A stretch of 64,000 nt of DNA from Streptomyces sp. IMTB 2501 (lineage in GTDB: Bacteria; Actinomycetota; Actinomycetes; Streptomycetales; Streptomycetaceae): contig NZ_MQUS01000011.1 in the NCBI RefSeq assembly GCF_001953885.1, positions 124,001 through 188,000 on the forward strand. The letters are read 5' to 3'. Shown here in pieces: positions 52,709 to 59,375 of this stretch. Position numbers and translations under genes: made by a program. Each line of letters begins with the position of its first letter. Positions within the stretch are counted from its first letter, which is position 1. The notes under the pieces are model-generated. The model saw only the letters and a list, made by a program, of their open reading frames with translations. It was not told where the DNA came from and made no database searches.

Positions 52709-52984
52709 CGCGGCCTCCCCTGTGGTGTATGCCCTGCGGGCGCCCTGCTGCCGGCGGCGAGTGTAACCTTCATGCCCCTTTTAGGGACCAACGGCCCGCC
52801 GTCCGAGGTCTTTTGCCGGGCCCGGTCGGCTGCCGCGCGGTGCACGATGGAGAGAACCCGGCGGGTCCGGCAGGAATCCGCGGGGGCGGGGACGGGACCC
52901 CGACTGCGGGGTGCGGGCCGCGCATCCCCCCGACGGCGGCGCGCACTTGAGGGTCCGGTCCCCTGCGTCCCTTCCTCAGGACGT

Positions 52985-53018
52985 AAGAAGGGCCCCGTCT
53001 TCCGACGGGGCCCTTCTT
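52985..53018 (-). terminator. Terminator of tRNA-Ser(CGA)
   Basis: AAGAAGGGCCCCGTC (52985-52999) and GACGGGGCCCTTCTT (53004-53018) form a perfect 15-bp stem with a 4-base loop, directly after the leftward tRNA. Confidence 0.9.
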
Positions 53019-53022
53019 CGAG

Positions 53023-53107
53023 CGGTAGCGGAGGGATTTGAACCCTCGGTGACTTGCGCCACACTCGCTTTCGAGGCGAGCTCCTTCGGCCGCTCGGACA
53101 CGCTACC
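53023..53107 (-). tRNA. tRNA-Ser (anticodon CGA)
   Basis: On the minus strand acceptor arms GGTAGCG and CGCTACC frame 85 nucleotides with discriminator G. The anticodon loop CTCGAAA gives CGA. A long variable arm (TGTGGCGCAAGTCACC) and T arm GAGGGTTCAAATCCCTC identify it as serine. Confidence 0.95.
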
Positions 53108-53176
53108 GAGGGAGACCTTACAGCAAGGTGGGGCATGGTTCGAAATCGGAATTCGGCGGTCCCGTGACCGGTCCTG

Positions 53177-53668
53177 TCACCGGTCCCGGAAGAAGTCGGT
53201 GAGAAGCCGGGCGGACTCCGTCGCGAGTACGCCCTCGACGACCTCTGGACGGTGATTGAGCCGACGGTCGCGGATCACGTCCCACAGCGAGCCCGCCGCA
53301 CCCGCCTTCTCGTCCCGGGCGCCGTAGACGACCCGGTCGACACGGGACTGGACGATCGCGCCGGCGCACATCGTGCACGGCTCCAGGGTGACCACGAGCG
53401 TGCAGTCGGACAGCCGCCACTGACCGAGCGTGGCCGCGGCCCGCCGGATCGCGAGGATCTCCGCGTGGGCCGTGGGATCGCCGGTGGCCTCGCGTTCGTT
53501 GTGCCCGGCGGCGAGCACCGTCGTACCGTCCGGGGACAGCACGACGGCGCCGACGGGGACGTCCCCACCCCGGACGGCCCGTTCGGCCTCGTCCAGGGCG
53601 CGTCGCATCGCCGCCCGCCAGCGGTCGCGTACCGGGTCCGCCGCGGCAGCCGTGTCGTCGATGGTCAG
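53177..53668 (-). CDS. tadA: tRNA-adenosine deaminase
   Basis: The protein converts A34 to inosine in the anticodon of tRNA-Arg(ACG), a target that is itself encoded in this window at 25939. The zinc site is visible: TAHAEI (His and catalytic Glu) and LEPCTMCAGA (two Cys). The frame can begin at CTG 53668, which overlaps the preceding TGA (CTGA) and has GGAG eight bases upstream, giving 163 residues. The first ATG is at 53608 and gives 143 residues, still covering the deaminase core. It is coupled to its partner gene at 53665-54198. Confidence 0.9.
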   Translation of the reverse strand: MTIDDTAAAADPVRDRWRAAMRRALDEAERAVRGGDVPVGAVVLSPDGTTVLAAGHNEREATGDPTAHAEILAIRRAAATLGQWRLSDCTLVVTLEPCTMCAGAIVQSRVDRVVYGARDEKAGAAGSLWDVIRDRRLNHRPEVVEGVLATESARLLTDFFRDR

Positions 53669-54198
53669 CGGACGGTCTCCAGCACCTCCGAGGCACCCAG
53701 GGCCTCGGCGATCGAGCTCAGCGCGTCGTCGGCGTCCAGGGCGCGCAGCTCCTTCTCGCTGATGCCCAGGTCGTCGAGGATCTGGCTGTCGCCCACCGGG
53801 CTGTGCGGGACCGCGTCGCCGGTGCCCTCCTCGTCGTCCTCGTCGGACTCGGACTCGCCGTCCTCCGTGCCGTCGAGGTCGAGGGAGTCCAGGTCGTCGA
53901 CGTCGTCGGCGCCCGGCTCCCGGCCGAGCAGCTCGTCGGTGAGCAGCAGCTCGCCGTACGCGCTGCGCTGGGCGGCGGCGGCGTCCGAGACGTAGATGCG
54001 AGGGTCGTCCTCGCCGTCCACGCGGACGACGCCGAACCAGGCGTCCTCCTGCTCGATCAGGACGAGCACCGTGTCGTCGTCGGGAGAGGCTTCCCGGGCC
54101 AGGTCGGCCAGATCCGACAAGGTCTCCACATCGTCGAGCTCTGTGTCGCTCGCTTCCCACCCGTCTTCGGTGCGCGCGAGCAGTGCGGCGAAGTACAC
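53665..54198 (-). CDS. tRNA adenosine deaminase-associated protein
   Basis: From GTG 54198 (GGGAGA six bases upstream) the product is 177 residues. An N-terminal domain (YFAALLARTEDGWEASDTEL, IEQEDAWFGVVRVDG) is followed by an acidic stretch of Asp/Glu/Ser repeats (about 120-145) and a helical C-terminus. The family is found next to tadA in Streptomyces and is named for that. A function in the editing reaction is not proven. It overlaps the tadA start by four bases. The frame continues upstream to 54462 without protein-like sequence. Confidence 0.85.
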   Translation of the reverse strand: MYFAALLARTEDGWEASDTELDDVETLSDLADLAREASPDDDTVLVLIEQEDAWFGVVRVDGEDDPRIYVSDAAAAQRSAYGELLLTDELLGREPGADDVDDLDSLDLDGTEDGESESDEDDEEGTGDAVPHSPVGDSQILDDLGISEKELRALDADDALSSIAEALGASEVLETVR

Positions 54199-54533
54199 CG
54201 TGACTCTCCCACTGGTCATAGGCGTGCCGGTTGGGGGTCCCCCCGGCGGAGGTACTTGGGCGGAGAGAGCTGGGCTCCGAGCCCCACCCACTCGGAATCG
54301 TGGCAGAAACATGGCTTTCAGGGGACGTCTTCGGCTCCCTGTGTCTGGCTGTTTCGATCGTGGATCTGTCATCGACGCAACCGACCGCTCGTTCCCGCCA
54401 CCTGCGGATCGTACGCGGCTTTGCCAGGCACTCACGCACGCCCACCACGCAAACTCCGCCACGGGCGTGGATCTTCCTCACCCAGAACTTTTCTTACCGG
54501 GCCTTGCCCAAGCGCTTTCCCCCTTCGGGCGGA
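54199..54533. other. Intergenic region, no gene seen
   Basis: This 335-bp stretch separates two leftward genes. I find no convincing ORF or RNA gene. It should hold the promoter of the tadA operon. Confidence 0.5.
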
Positions 54534-54758
54534 CTACCAGCGGAACGTCCGCATGCGCATCGCGTGCCGCAGCCGGGCGGCCTTGGCGCGTCGCGGCTGC
54601 ACCCGGGCGCGCAGCTCACGGGCCTCGGCGAGGTCACGCAGGAACTGGGCGCGCCGCCGCCGTCGCTCGGCATCCGTCTCGGGTGCGTCGGTCTCGCGTA
54701 TCGCGGGCTCGCCGGTGTCCCCGGGCGCGTGCTTCGGAAGGTCAGGCAGGTCAGGCAC
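54534..54758 (-). CDS. Small Arg-rich conserved protein
   Basis: The 74-residue protein has an acidic N-terminus (GEPAIRETDAPETDAE) and a strongly basic helical C-terminus (ERRRRRAQFLRDLAEAREL, then QPRRAKAARLRHAMRMRTFRW). The composition would suit nucleic-acid or ribosome binding, which is inference. It starts at GTG 54758 and is divergent from upp across 88 bases. Confidence 0.7.
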   Translation of the reverse strand: MPDLPDLPKHAPGDTGEPAIRETDAPETDAERRRRRAQFLRDLAEARELRARVQPRRAKAARLRHAMRMRTFRW

Positions 54759-54846
54759 GTCACACCACCCCAGTCCGTCCCTCCCACTTTCCCTCGGATG
54801 GGCGGTTTGACGCCAGCATCAGGGGGCCCTGAGCGCAGGTACCGTT

Positions 54847-55488
54847 ATGGGCATGCGTCTCCACGTCGTCGACCACCCCCTGGTCGCCCACAAGCTCACC
54901 ACCCTGCGCGACCAGCGCACCGACTCCGCGACCTTCCGCCGGCTCGCCGACGAACTGGTCACCCTGCTCGCCTATGAGGCCACGCGGGACGTGCGCACCG
55001 AGGCCGTCGACGTCCAGACCCCGGTCGCGCGGACGACGGGCGTCAAGCTCGCCCGTCCGCGTCCGCTGGTCGTGCCGATCCTGCGCGCCGGCCTCGGCAT
55101 GCTGGACGGCATGGTGCGGCTGCTGCCGACCGCCGAGGTCGGCTTCCTGGGCATGATCCGCAACGAGGAGACGCTGCAGGCCTCCACGTACGCCTCGCGT
55201 ATGCCGGAGGACCTCTCGGGCCGTCAGGTGTACGTCCTGGACCCGATGCTGGCCACGGGGGGCACCCTGGTCGCGGCGATCCAGGAGCTGATCAAGCGGG
55301 GGGCCGACGACGTGACCGCGGTGGTGCTGCTGGCCGCGCCGGAAGGCGTCGAGGTCATGGAGCGGGAGCTGGCGGGGACGCCGGTGACGGTGGTGACGGC
55401 CGCGGTGGACGACCACCTCAATGAGCACGGGTACATCGTGCCGGGGCTGGGCGACGCCGGGGATCGGCTCTATGGCGCGGCTGAGTAG
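54847..55488 (+). CDS. upp: Uracil phosphoribosyltransferase
   Basis: The 213-residue enzyme makes UMP from uracil and PRPP in pyrimidine salvage. The PRPP-binding loop (VYVLDPMLATGGTLVAA) and the uracil-binding HGYIVPGLGDAGDRLYG end are intact, and the PRTase fold is complete (PLVVPILRAGLGMLDGM). An in-frame ATG six bases later (54853, MRLHVVDHPLVAHKL) is the usual family start. Neither has a strong ribosome site. Confidence 0.95.
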   Translation: MGMRLHVVDHPLVAHKLTTLRDQRTDSATFRRLADELVTLLAYEATRDVRTEAVDVQTPVARTTGVKLARPRPLVVPILRAGLGMLDGMVRLLPTAEVGFLGMIRNEETLQASTYASRMPEDLSGRQVYVLDPMLATGGTLVAAIQELIKRGADDVTAVVLLAAPEGVEVMERELAGTPVTVVTAAVDDHLNEHGYIVPGLGDAGDRLYGAAE

Positions 55489-55509
55489 TTTTTGCGCCTG
55501 ACTGTCGTT

Positions 55510-55551
55510 TTTTGCGCCCAGTGGGGTGCGTTTTGCGCCCAGTGGGGTGCG
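55510..55551. repeat. Two exact tandem 21-bp units after upp
   Basis: The unit from TTTTGCGCCC to GTGGGGTGCG occurs at 55510-55530 and again at 55531-55551. A degenerate third copy (TTTTTGCGCCTGACTGTCG) precedes them. They lie in the 3' region of upp. Confidence 0.85.
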
Positions 55552-55605
55552 GCTTCGGCGCCGTTCGCGGGTGCGGCTGTGTTGTGGTCGGTCGCGCGGT
55601 TCCAC

Positions 55606-55622
55606 GCGCCCCTTGGGGGCGC
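55606..55622. terminator. Hairpin between convergent upp and LytR_C genes
   Basis: GCGCCCC and GGGGCGC pair over a 3-base loop (55606-55622), four bases before the leftward gene ends. The preceding GCGCGGTTCCACGCGCCCC resembles the common Streptomyces intergenic repeat also seen near 43250. Confidence 0.6.
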
Positions 55623-55625
55623 CGG

Positions 55626-56261
55626 TCAGCAGCTCTTCTGCGCAGGAGCCGTCGGCTTCGTGGCGGTCAGGGCCGTCAGGGCCTGGTCGGCGGCTGTCGG
55701 CTGGGCCAGGCCCTTGAAGGTGTCGCCGAGGATGAGGTCGAGGTCGGGGCCCTTGCGGGTGGCGTCGGTGCGCTGCTGGGCGCCGGTCAGCTGGGTGCCC
55801 AGGACCGCCAGTGAGGTGTTCTGGGCCGAGGGCGGGCCGAGCAGGACCCCGGCGTTCTTCACCTTCTTGTCGTAGTCGTTGCTCGCGTTGCCGACGTCGC
55901 CGATCTTGAAGCCGCGTTTCTTGAGCGCGTCCGCGGTGTCCTTGGCGAGGCCGGCGCGGTTCGTGGCGTTGTAGACGTTCACGGTGATCTCGCCCGGCTT
56001 GGGCAGGGCCGTGCCCCTGGCCGCCGTCGAGGCCCTGGTCCGGCAGTCCTCCTTGGTGCCGGCAGTCGCCGTCTTCTTGGTGCCGCCGGTGAAGACGTCG
56101 ATGAGCTGCAGGGTGCCCCAGCCGATCAGGCCGAGCACGGCGACGGACGCCACCACGGCGGCGACGAGCCTGCCGCGTCGGCGCGGCGGACGCATCCGAG
56201 GGTATTTGTCCCCCGTGATCCGGTACTGGCCGCCCATGCCGGGGGGAGTCAGCATGCTCAT
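55626..56261 (-). CDS. LytR C-terminal domain membrane protein
   Basis: The 211-residue protein has a basic N-terminus, one membrane segment (about 31-55, LVAAVVASVAVLGLIGWGTL) and an extracellular LytR_C domain (about 85-185, EITVNVYNATNRAGLAKDTA, GFKIGDVGNASNDYDKKVKN). In LCP proteins this domain follows the ligase. Here it stands alone, as in several actinobacterial wall-associated proteins. Two cysteines (DCRT, final KSC) may pair. Confidence 0.88.
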   Translation of the reverse strand: MSMLTPPGMGGQYRITGDKYPRMRPPRRRGRLVAAVVASVAVLGLIGWGTLQLIDVFTGGTKKTATAGTKEDCRTRASTAARGTALPKPGEITVNVYNATNRAGLAKDTADALKKRGFKIGDVGNASNDYDKKVKNAGVLLGPPSAQNTSLAVLGTQLTGAQQRTDATRKGPDLDLILGDTFKGLAQPTAADQALTALTATKPTAPAQKSC

Positions 56262-56366
56262 GGGCGCAGCGTAGTGCGCCTGAGCGACGATGCCTATTAG
56301 ATGATCAGTCGATGCCGCTCAGCGGAACCCGAAAGGGTCAAAGGCCAACGGCCGTGTCGCGTCGGG

Positions 56367-56663
56367 TCAGTCGAGTTCGAGCACGCGTGCGTGCAGCACC
56401 TGGCGCTGCTGGAGGGCGGCGCGGACCGCGCGGTGCAGCCCGTCCTCCAGATAGAGGTCACCCTGCCACTTCACGACGTGGGCGAAGAGGTCGCCGTAGA
56501 ACGTCGAGTCCTCGGCCAGCAGGGTCTCCAGGTCGAGCTGCCCCTTGGTCGTCACGAGCTGATCGAGGCGGACCGGGCGCGGCGCGACGTCCGCCCACTG
56601 CCGGGTGCTTTCCCGGCCGTGGTCGGGGTACGGCCGGCCGTTTCCGATGCGCTTGAAGATCAC
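56367..56663 (-). CDS. Small conserved protein with ParB/VapB-like segment
   Basis: The 98-residue protein (MIFKRIGNGRPYPDHGREST, then WQGDLYLEDGLHRAVRAALQ) is strongly conserved in Streptomyces as I recall, and is sometimes labelled a VapB-family antitoxin. The DLYLEDGLHR segment resembles the ParB-like DGNHR motif more than an antitoxin, and no toxin gene is adjacent. I treat the function as unknown. Confidence 0.7.
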   Translation of the reverse strand: MIFKRIGNGRPYPDHGRESTRQWADVAPRPVRLDQLVTTKGQLDLETLLAEDSTFYGDLFAHVVKWQGDLYLEDGLHRAVRAALQQRQVLHARVLELD

Positions 56664-57003
56664 ACGGAAAGCCTACCGGTCAAGACGTTCCGGGCGCAGC
56701 CATGGCGGCGGAGTGCGACGCTTGAAAAGATGCGCCAAAAGGAGCAAAAGCGCCTCTATCGGGAGCAGGTGGCCGAGATGAGTGACAGCGAGACCGTGTC
56801 GCCCGCCACCTCTCGGAGCGCCGCCGCGCCCCCCGCCGAGGCAGGGAAGGGCGCCTCCGGGTAGTTCGGAAAGCCGGAGTTCGACACGGCGGATTTCCTC
56901 CGTACGGCCGACCCTGTCCGCGCGTCACGGCCGTTGTGCACAGGCTGTGGACCGGTCCGGCACGGCCTGGCGGGGGTGGTGGGCCGCCCCCGCCGGTGCC
57001 GGT
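56664..57003. other. Intergenic region with a weak small ORF
   Basis: The only candidate is a rightward 44-codon frame 56730-56864 (MRQKEQKRLYREQVAEMSDS at its start) without a ribosome site, so I do not call it. TTGTGCACA at 56934-56942 resembles a DnaA box, but stands alone. Confidence 0.45.
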
Positions 57004-57126
57004 TCAGCGGTTTCGTTCCTCGGGTGTCCGCCGCGGTTCTTCCTTCTGTTCCGGCCTGGGTGCCGTGGCACGCCTGGCCTCCGCGCGCACCAGGGCACGC
57101 AGGACGGCATACGGATCCATGGGCAT
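57004..57126 (-). CDS. Small hypothetical protein (40 aa)
   Basis: ATG 57126 has AAGGAG seven bases upstream and opens a 40-residue frame: MPMDPYAVLRALVRAEARRA, then a Pro/Glu/Arg-rich end (RRTPEERNR). A second ATG at 57120 is an alternative. It follows the leftward signal-peptide protein gene by 61 bases. The well-placed ribosome site is the main support. Confidence 0.6.
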   Translation of the reverse strand: MPMDPYAVLRALVRAEARRATAPRPEQKEEPRRTPEERNR

Positions 57127-57187
57127 GGCTGTGCTCCTTGCGTCTGACTGACCTTGCGCGGTGCCCTTTCGTGGGGGCGCGGGTCTG

Positions 57188-57508
57188 TCAGCAGCGCAGG
57201 ACCACCGTGCGGAGCAAGGAAGGGGCGTACGGCACCCGGGGCGCGCCGGCGCACAGCCGGGCCGTCGGCCGGACCGGCGCCGGGTCGGAGAGGGGCGCGG
57301 GGCGCTCGGGCGCGTCGGCCTGGTGGAGGGCGCTGTCGGGCGGCCGTACGAGTGAGTCGAGGACCTCGTGCTCGAAGGCCTCGGCCGACAGGCCCAGCGC
57401 GGGGGCCGCCTGGGCCTGGGCGTGGATACAGGGCACCCACAGGGCGAGGAGCAGCGCGAGCACCCGCAGCCAGGTCCGGCTGCGGGTCAGGCCCGCGATC
57501 CCGCTCAC
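57188..57508 (-). CDS. Small exported hypothetical protein
   Basis: The 106-residue protein has a signal-like segment (about 12-32, WLRVLALLLALWVPCIHAQA) and a Pro/Ala/Arg-rich remainder ending LLRTVVLRC with a C-terminal Cys. I recall similar proteins in Streptomyces with the same VVLRC end, unnamed. It lies between the small gene at 57004 and the HdeD-like gene on the same strand. Confidence 0.6.
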   Translation of the reverse strand: MSGIAGLTRSRTWLRVLALLLALWVPCIHAQAQAAPALGLSAEAFEHEVLDSLVRPPDSALHQADAPERPAPLSDPAPVRPTARLCAGAPRVPYAPSLLRTVVLRC

Positions 57509-57605
57509 GGCAGGGGTATCCCCGGGACGGGCGGGGAGTGCAGCATGCGGGGCGCGATATCCGCCCGCGCGGCGTACGCGCGAGGCACGGGGTTGACGTC
57601 GGTGT

Positions 57606-58274
57606 TCACAGCGTCCGCGGGATTGCCTTGGCCCGGCTGCGGATGCTGAACGCGGTGACGATCTCGGTGAGGCCCACGACGACCAGCCAGATGCCGGCGA
57701 CGAGGGTCAGCACGGCGACCGACCGGAACGGCGAGTCGATGAGCACGATCCCGGCGATGAAGGTGATGACCCCGAGGAAGATCTGCCAGCCGCGGCCGGG
57801 CATCCGGGAGTCGTGCAGGGCGGCCAGGGTCTGGGTGATCCCGCGGATCAGCCAGCCGATGCCGATCCACAGGGCGAGCAGCAGGATCGACTGCATGGGC
57901 CCGCGGAAGCAGAACAGGCCGAGCATGATCGACAGGGCGCCGCTGATGAACGCCAGTACGCGCAGCGAGGTCGCCATGTGCGTGCCGAAGGCGGAGGCCA
58001 GCTGGAAGATGCCGCTGATGACGAGGTAGAGGCCGAAGAGGACGCCGGCGGCGAGCAGGGAGGCGCCGGGCCAGACGAGCACCAGGACGCCGAGGATCAG
58101 CGAGGCGATGCCGGTGCCCAGGACCACCTGCCAGGCAGCCTTGGACAGGGCGTGCAGGGGCCCCTCGAACGGAGGCTCGGGCTCGTGCCGTTCACCCGGC
58201 GGCGGTGTCGCGTGGACCTTCCGGTCGTCATACTCGCGGCCCCAGTCCGGACCGCTGTTCGGTGCCTCGGTCAT
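57606..58274 (-). CDS. HdeD-family membrane protein
   Basis: From ATG 58274 the product is 222 residues: a hydrophilic N-terminus of about 45 residues and six membrane segments with the repeated DUF308 pattern (LVWPGASLLAAGVLFGLYLV, GLFCFRGPMQSILLLALWIG). HdeD proteins are associated with acid and general stress in enterobacteria. The role in actinobacteria is unknown. Confidence 0.85.
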   Translation of the reverse strand: MTEAPNSGPDWGREYDDRKVHATPPPGERHEPEPPFEGPLHALSKAAWQVVLGTGIASLILGVLVLVWPGASLLAAGVLFGLYLVISGIFQLASAFGTHMATSLRVLAFISGALSIMLGLFCFRGPMQSILLLALWIGIGWLIRGITQTLAALHDSRMPGRGWQIFLGVITFIAGIVLIDSPFRSVAVLTLVAGIWLVVVGLTEIVTAFSIRSRAKAIPRTL

Positions 58275-58644
58275 GCTCCATGCTGTGACCGCGGGGGGCG
58301 GCGGTGCCATCGGGAAGGGGCTGTTCGGGTGATGCCCCGGGGGTGCCTTCGCGTCAGGGCGACCATGCCTGCCCAGTGCCCCAACAGGCACCGTTCGCCC
58401 CGTCGCGACGCCCGGCGCGCCCTCTCGCCGCACCCGCCGAAAGCCCACGTACGCCCAGCCCATCGGGTACGGCCTCGGGCCGGCACGCCGAGAACACGCA
58501 CCGGACGCCGCTCCTTGACGGGCAGACGTTGCCTGCCGCGGCACCGGGGGCGCGGGGCTGTGCCTGACATGCGGCTGCCGCCGCGCGGGCCCGACAGGCC
58601 ACACCGCGCCCGCAGCGAACAACACGCCGCACCCACCCGCACAG
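58275..58644. other. Intergenic region, no gene seen
   Basis: This 370-bp GC-rich stretch separates the HdeD-like gene from the repair gene. Frames are open on both strands, but none reads like a protein or has a ribosome site. It should contain the HdeD-like promoter. Confidence 0.45.
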
Positions 58645-59241
58645 TCATCGCCCTGACTTGCCGGAGGCCTTCGCCTTCATCTCCTGCTTGTGTGCACGCA
58701 CCTTGGCCAGTGACTCGGGCCCGGTGATGTCGGCGACGGAGCGGAAGGACTGCGGCTCGCCGTAGGCGCCCGCGGCCTCGCGCCAGCCCTGGGGTGTGAC
58801 GCCGAGCTGCTTGCCGAGCAGCGCGAGAAAGATCTGGGCCTTCTGCTTGCCGAACCCGGGCAGGTCTCCCAGCCGCTTCAGCAACTCGGCGCCGCTGCCC
58901 ACGCCCCGCCAGACCGACTCCGCGTCCCCGTCGTAGTGCTCCACGAGGTACTGGCACAGCTCCTGGATGCGCTTGGCCATGGAGCCCGGGTAGCGGTGGA
59001 CGGCCGGCTTCTCGGAGAGCAGCGCGGCGAAGGCCTCCGGGTCCATCGCGGCGATGTCGTGCGCGTCGAGGTCCCCGGCGGCGTCCGCGCCGAGCCGGTC
59101 GGCGATGGTCCGGGGCCCCTTGAACGCCCACTCCATCGGGACCTGCTGGTCGAGCAGCATGCCCACCAGCGCGGCGAGCGGCGAGCGCCCGAGCAGCGCG
59201 TCGGCCTCGGGATCCTGGGAGAGGTGCAGGGTGACGTCCAT
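58645..59241 (-). CDS. HhH-GPD-type base-excision DNA repair protein
   Basis: The 198-residue protein from ATG 59241 matches the short HhH-GPD family: an all-helical body with LVGMLLDQQVPMEWAFKGP and a helix-hairpin-helix (LGDLPGFGKQKAQIFLALLG). The catalytic Asp of classical glycosylases after the hairpin is not evident, because the region reads LGVTPQGWREAAG. It may be a damaged-base binder or a divergent glycosylase. A basic C-terminal tail (HKQEMKAKASGKSGR) could bind DNA. It is divergent from the iron-regulated operon. Confidence 0.85.
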   Translation of the reverse strand: MDVTLHLSQDPEADALLGRSPLAALVGMLLDQQVPMEWAFKGPRTIADRLGADAAGDLDAHDIAAMDPEAFAALLSEKPAVHRYPGSMAKRIQELCQYLVEHYDGDAESVWRGVGSGAELLKRLGDLPGFGKQKAQIFLALLGKQLGVTPQGWREAAGAYGEPQSFRSVADITGPESLAKVRAHKQEMKAKASGKSGR

Positions 59242-59340
59242 GCGTCGATGATCGCCCGGCCGTGCGCCCGGCGCAGCCGGGGTACCCCGCCCCATGTCCT
59301 GTCCTCTCCACCCCTCGCGTACGATCCCTTCACAGGAAAC

Positions 59341-59359
59341 TTAGGCAAGGCTAACCTAA
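59341..59359 (+). promoter_or_regulatory. Iron box (DmdR/IdeR operator)
   Basis: TTAGGCAAGGCTAACCTAA matches the 19-bp iron-box consensus of actinobacterial DtxR-type repressors (TTAGGTTAGGCTAACCTAA) at 17 of 19 positions. It ends 16 bases before the GTG of the Ntn hydrolase gene, so the operon should be repressed by iron. Confidence 0.9.
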
Positions 59360-59375
59360 AGCGGAGGAGCTCCGG

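Noticed and set aside
56367..56663. Calling this gene a VapB antitoxin
   Set aside because: No toxin partner is adjacent, and the DLYLEDGLHR segment does not resemble an antitoxin DNA-binding domain.
56730..56864. Rightward 44-codon frame beginning MRQKEQKRLYREQV
   Set aside because: No Shine-Dalgarno and no recognisable domain. Kept only as a note in the intergenic entry.
56934..56942. TTGTGCACA resembling a DnaA box
   Set aside because: A single imperfect box without the cluster expected at oriC and no dnaA or dnaN gene nearby.
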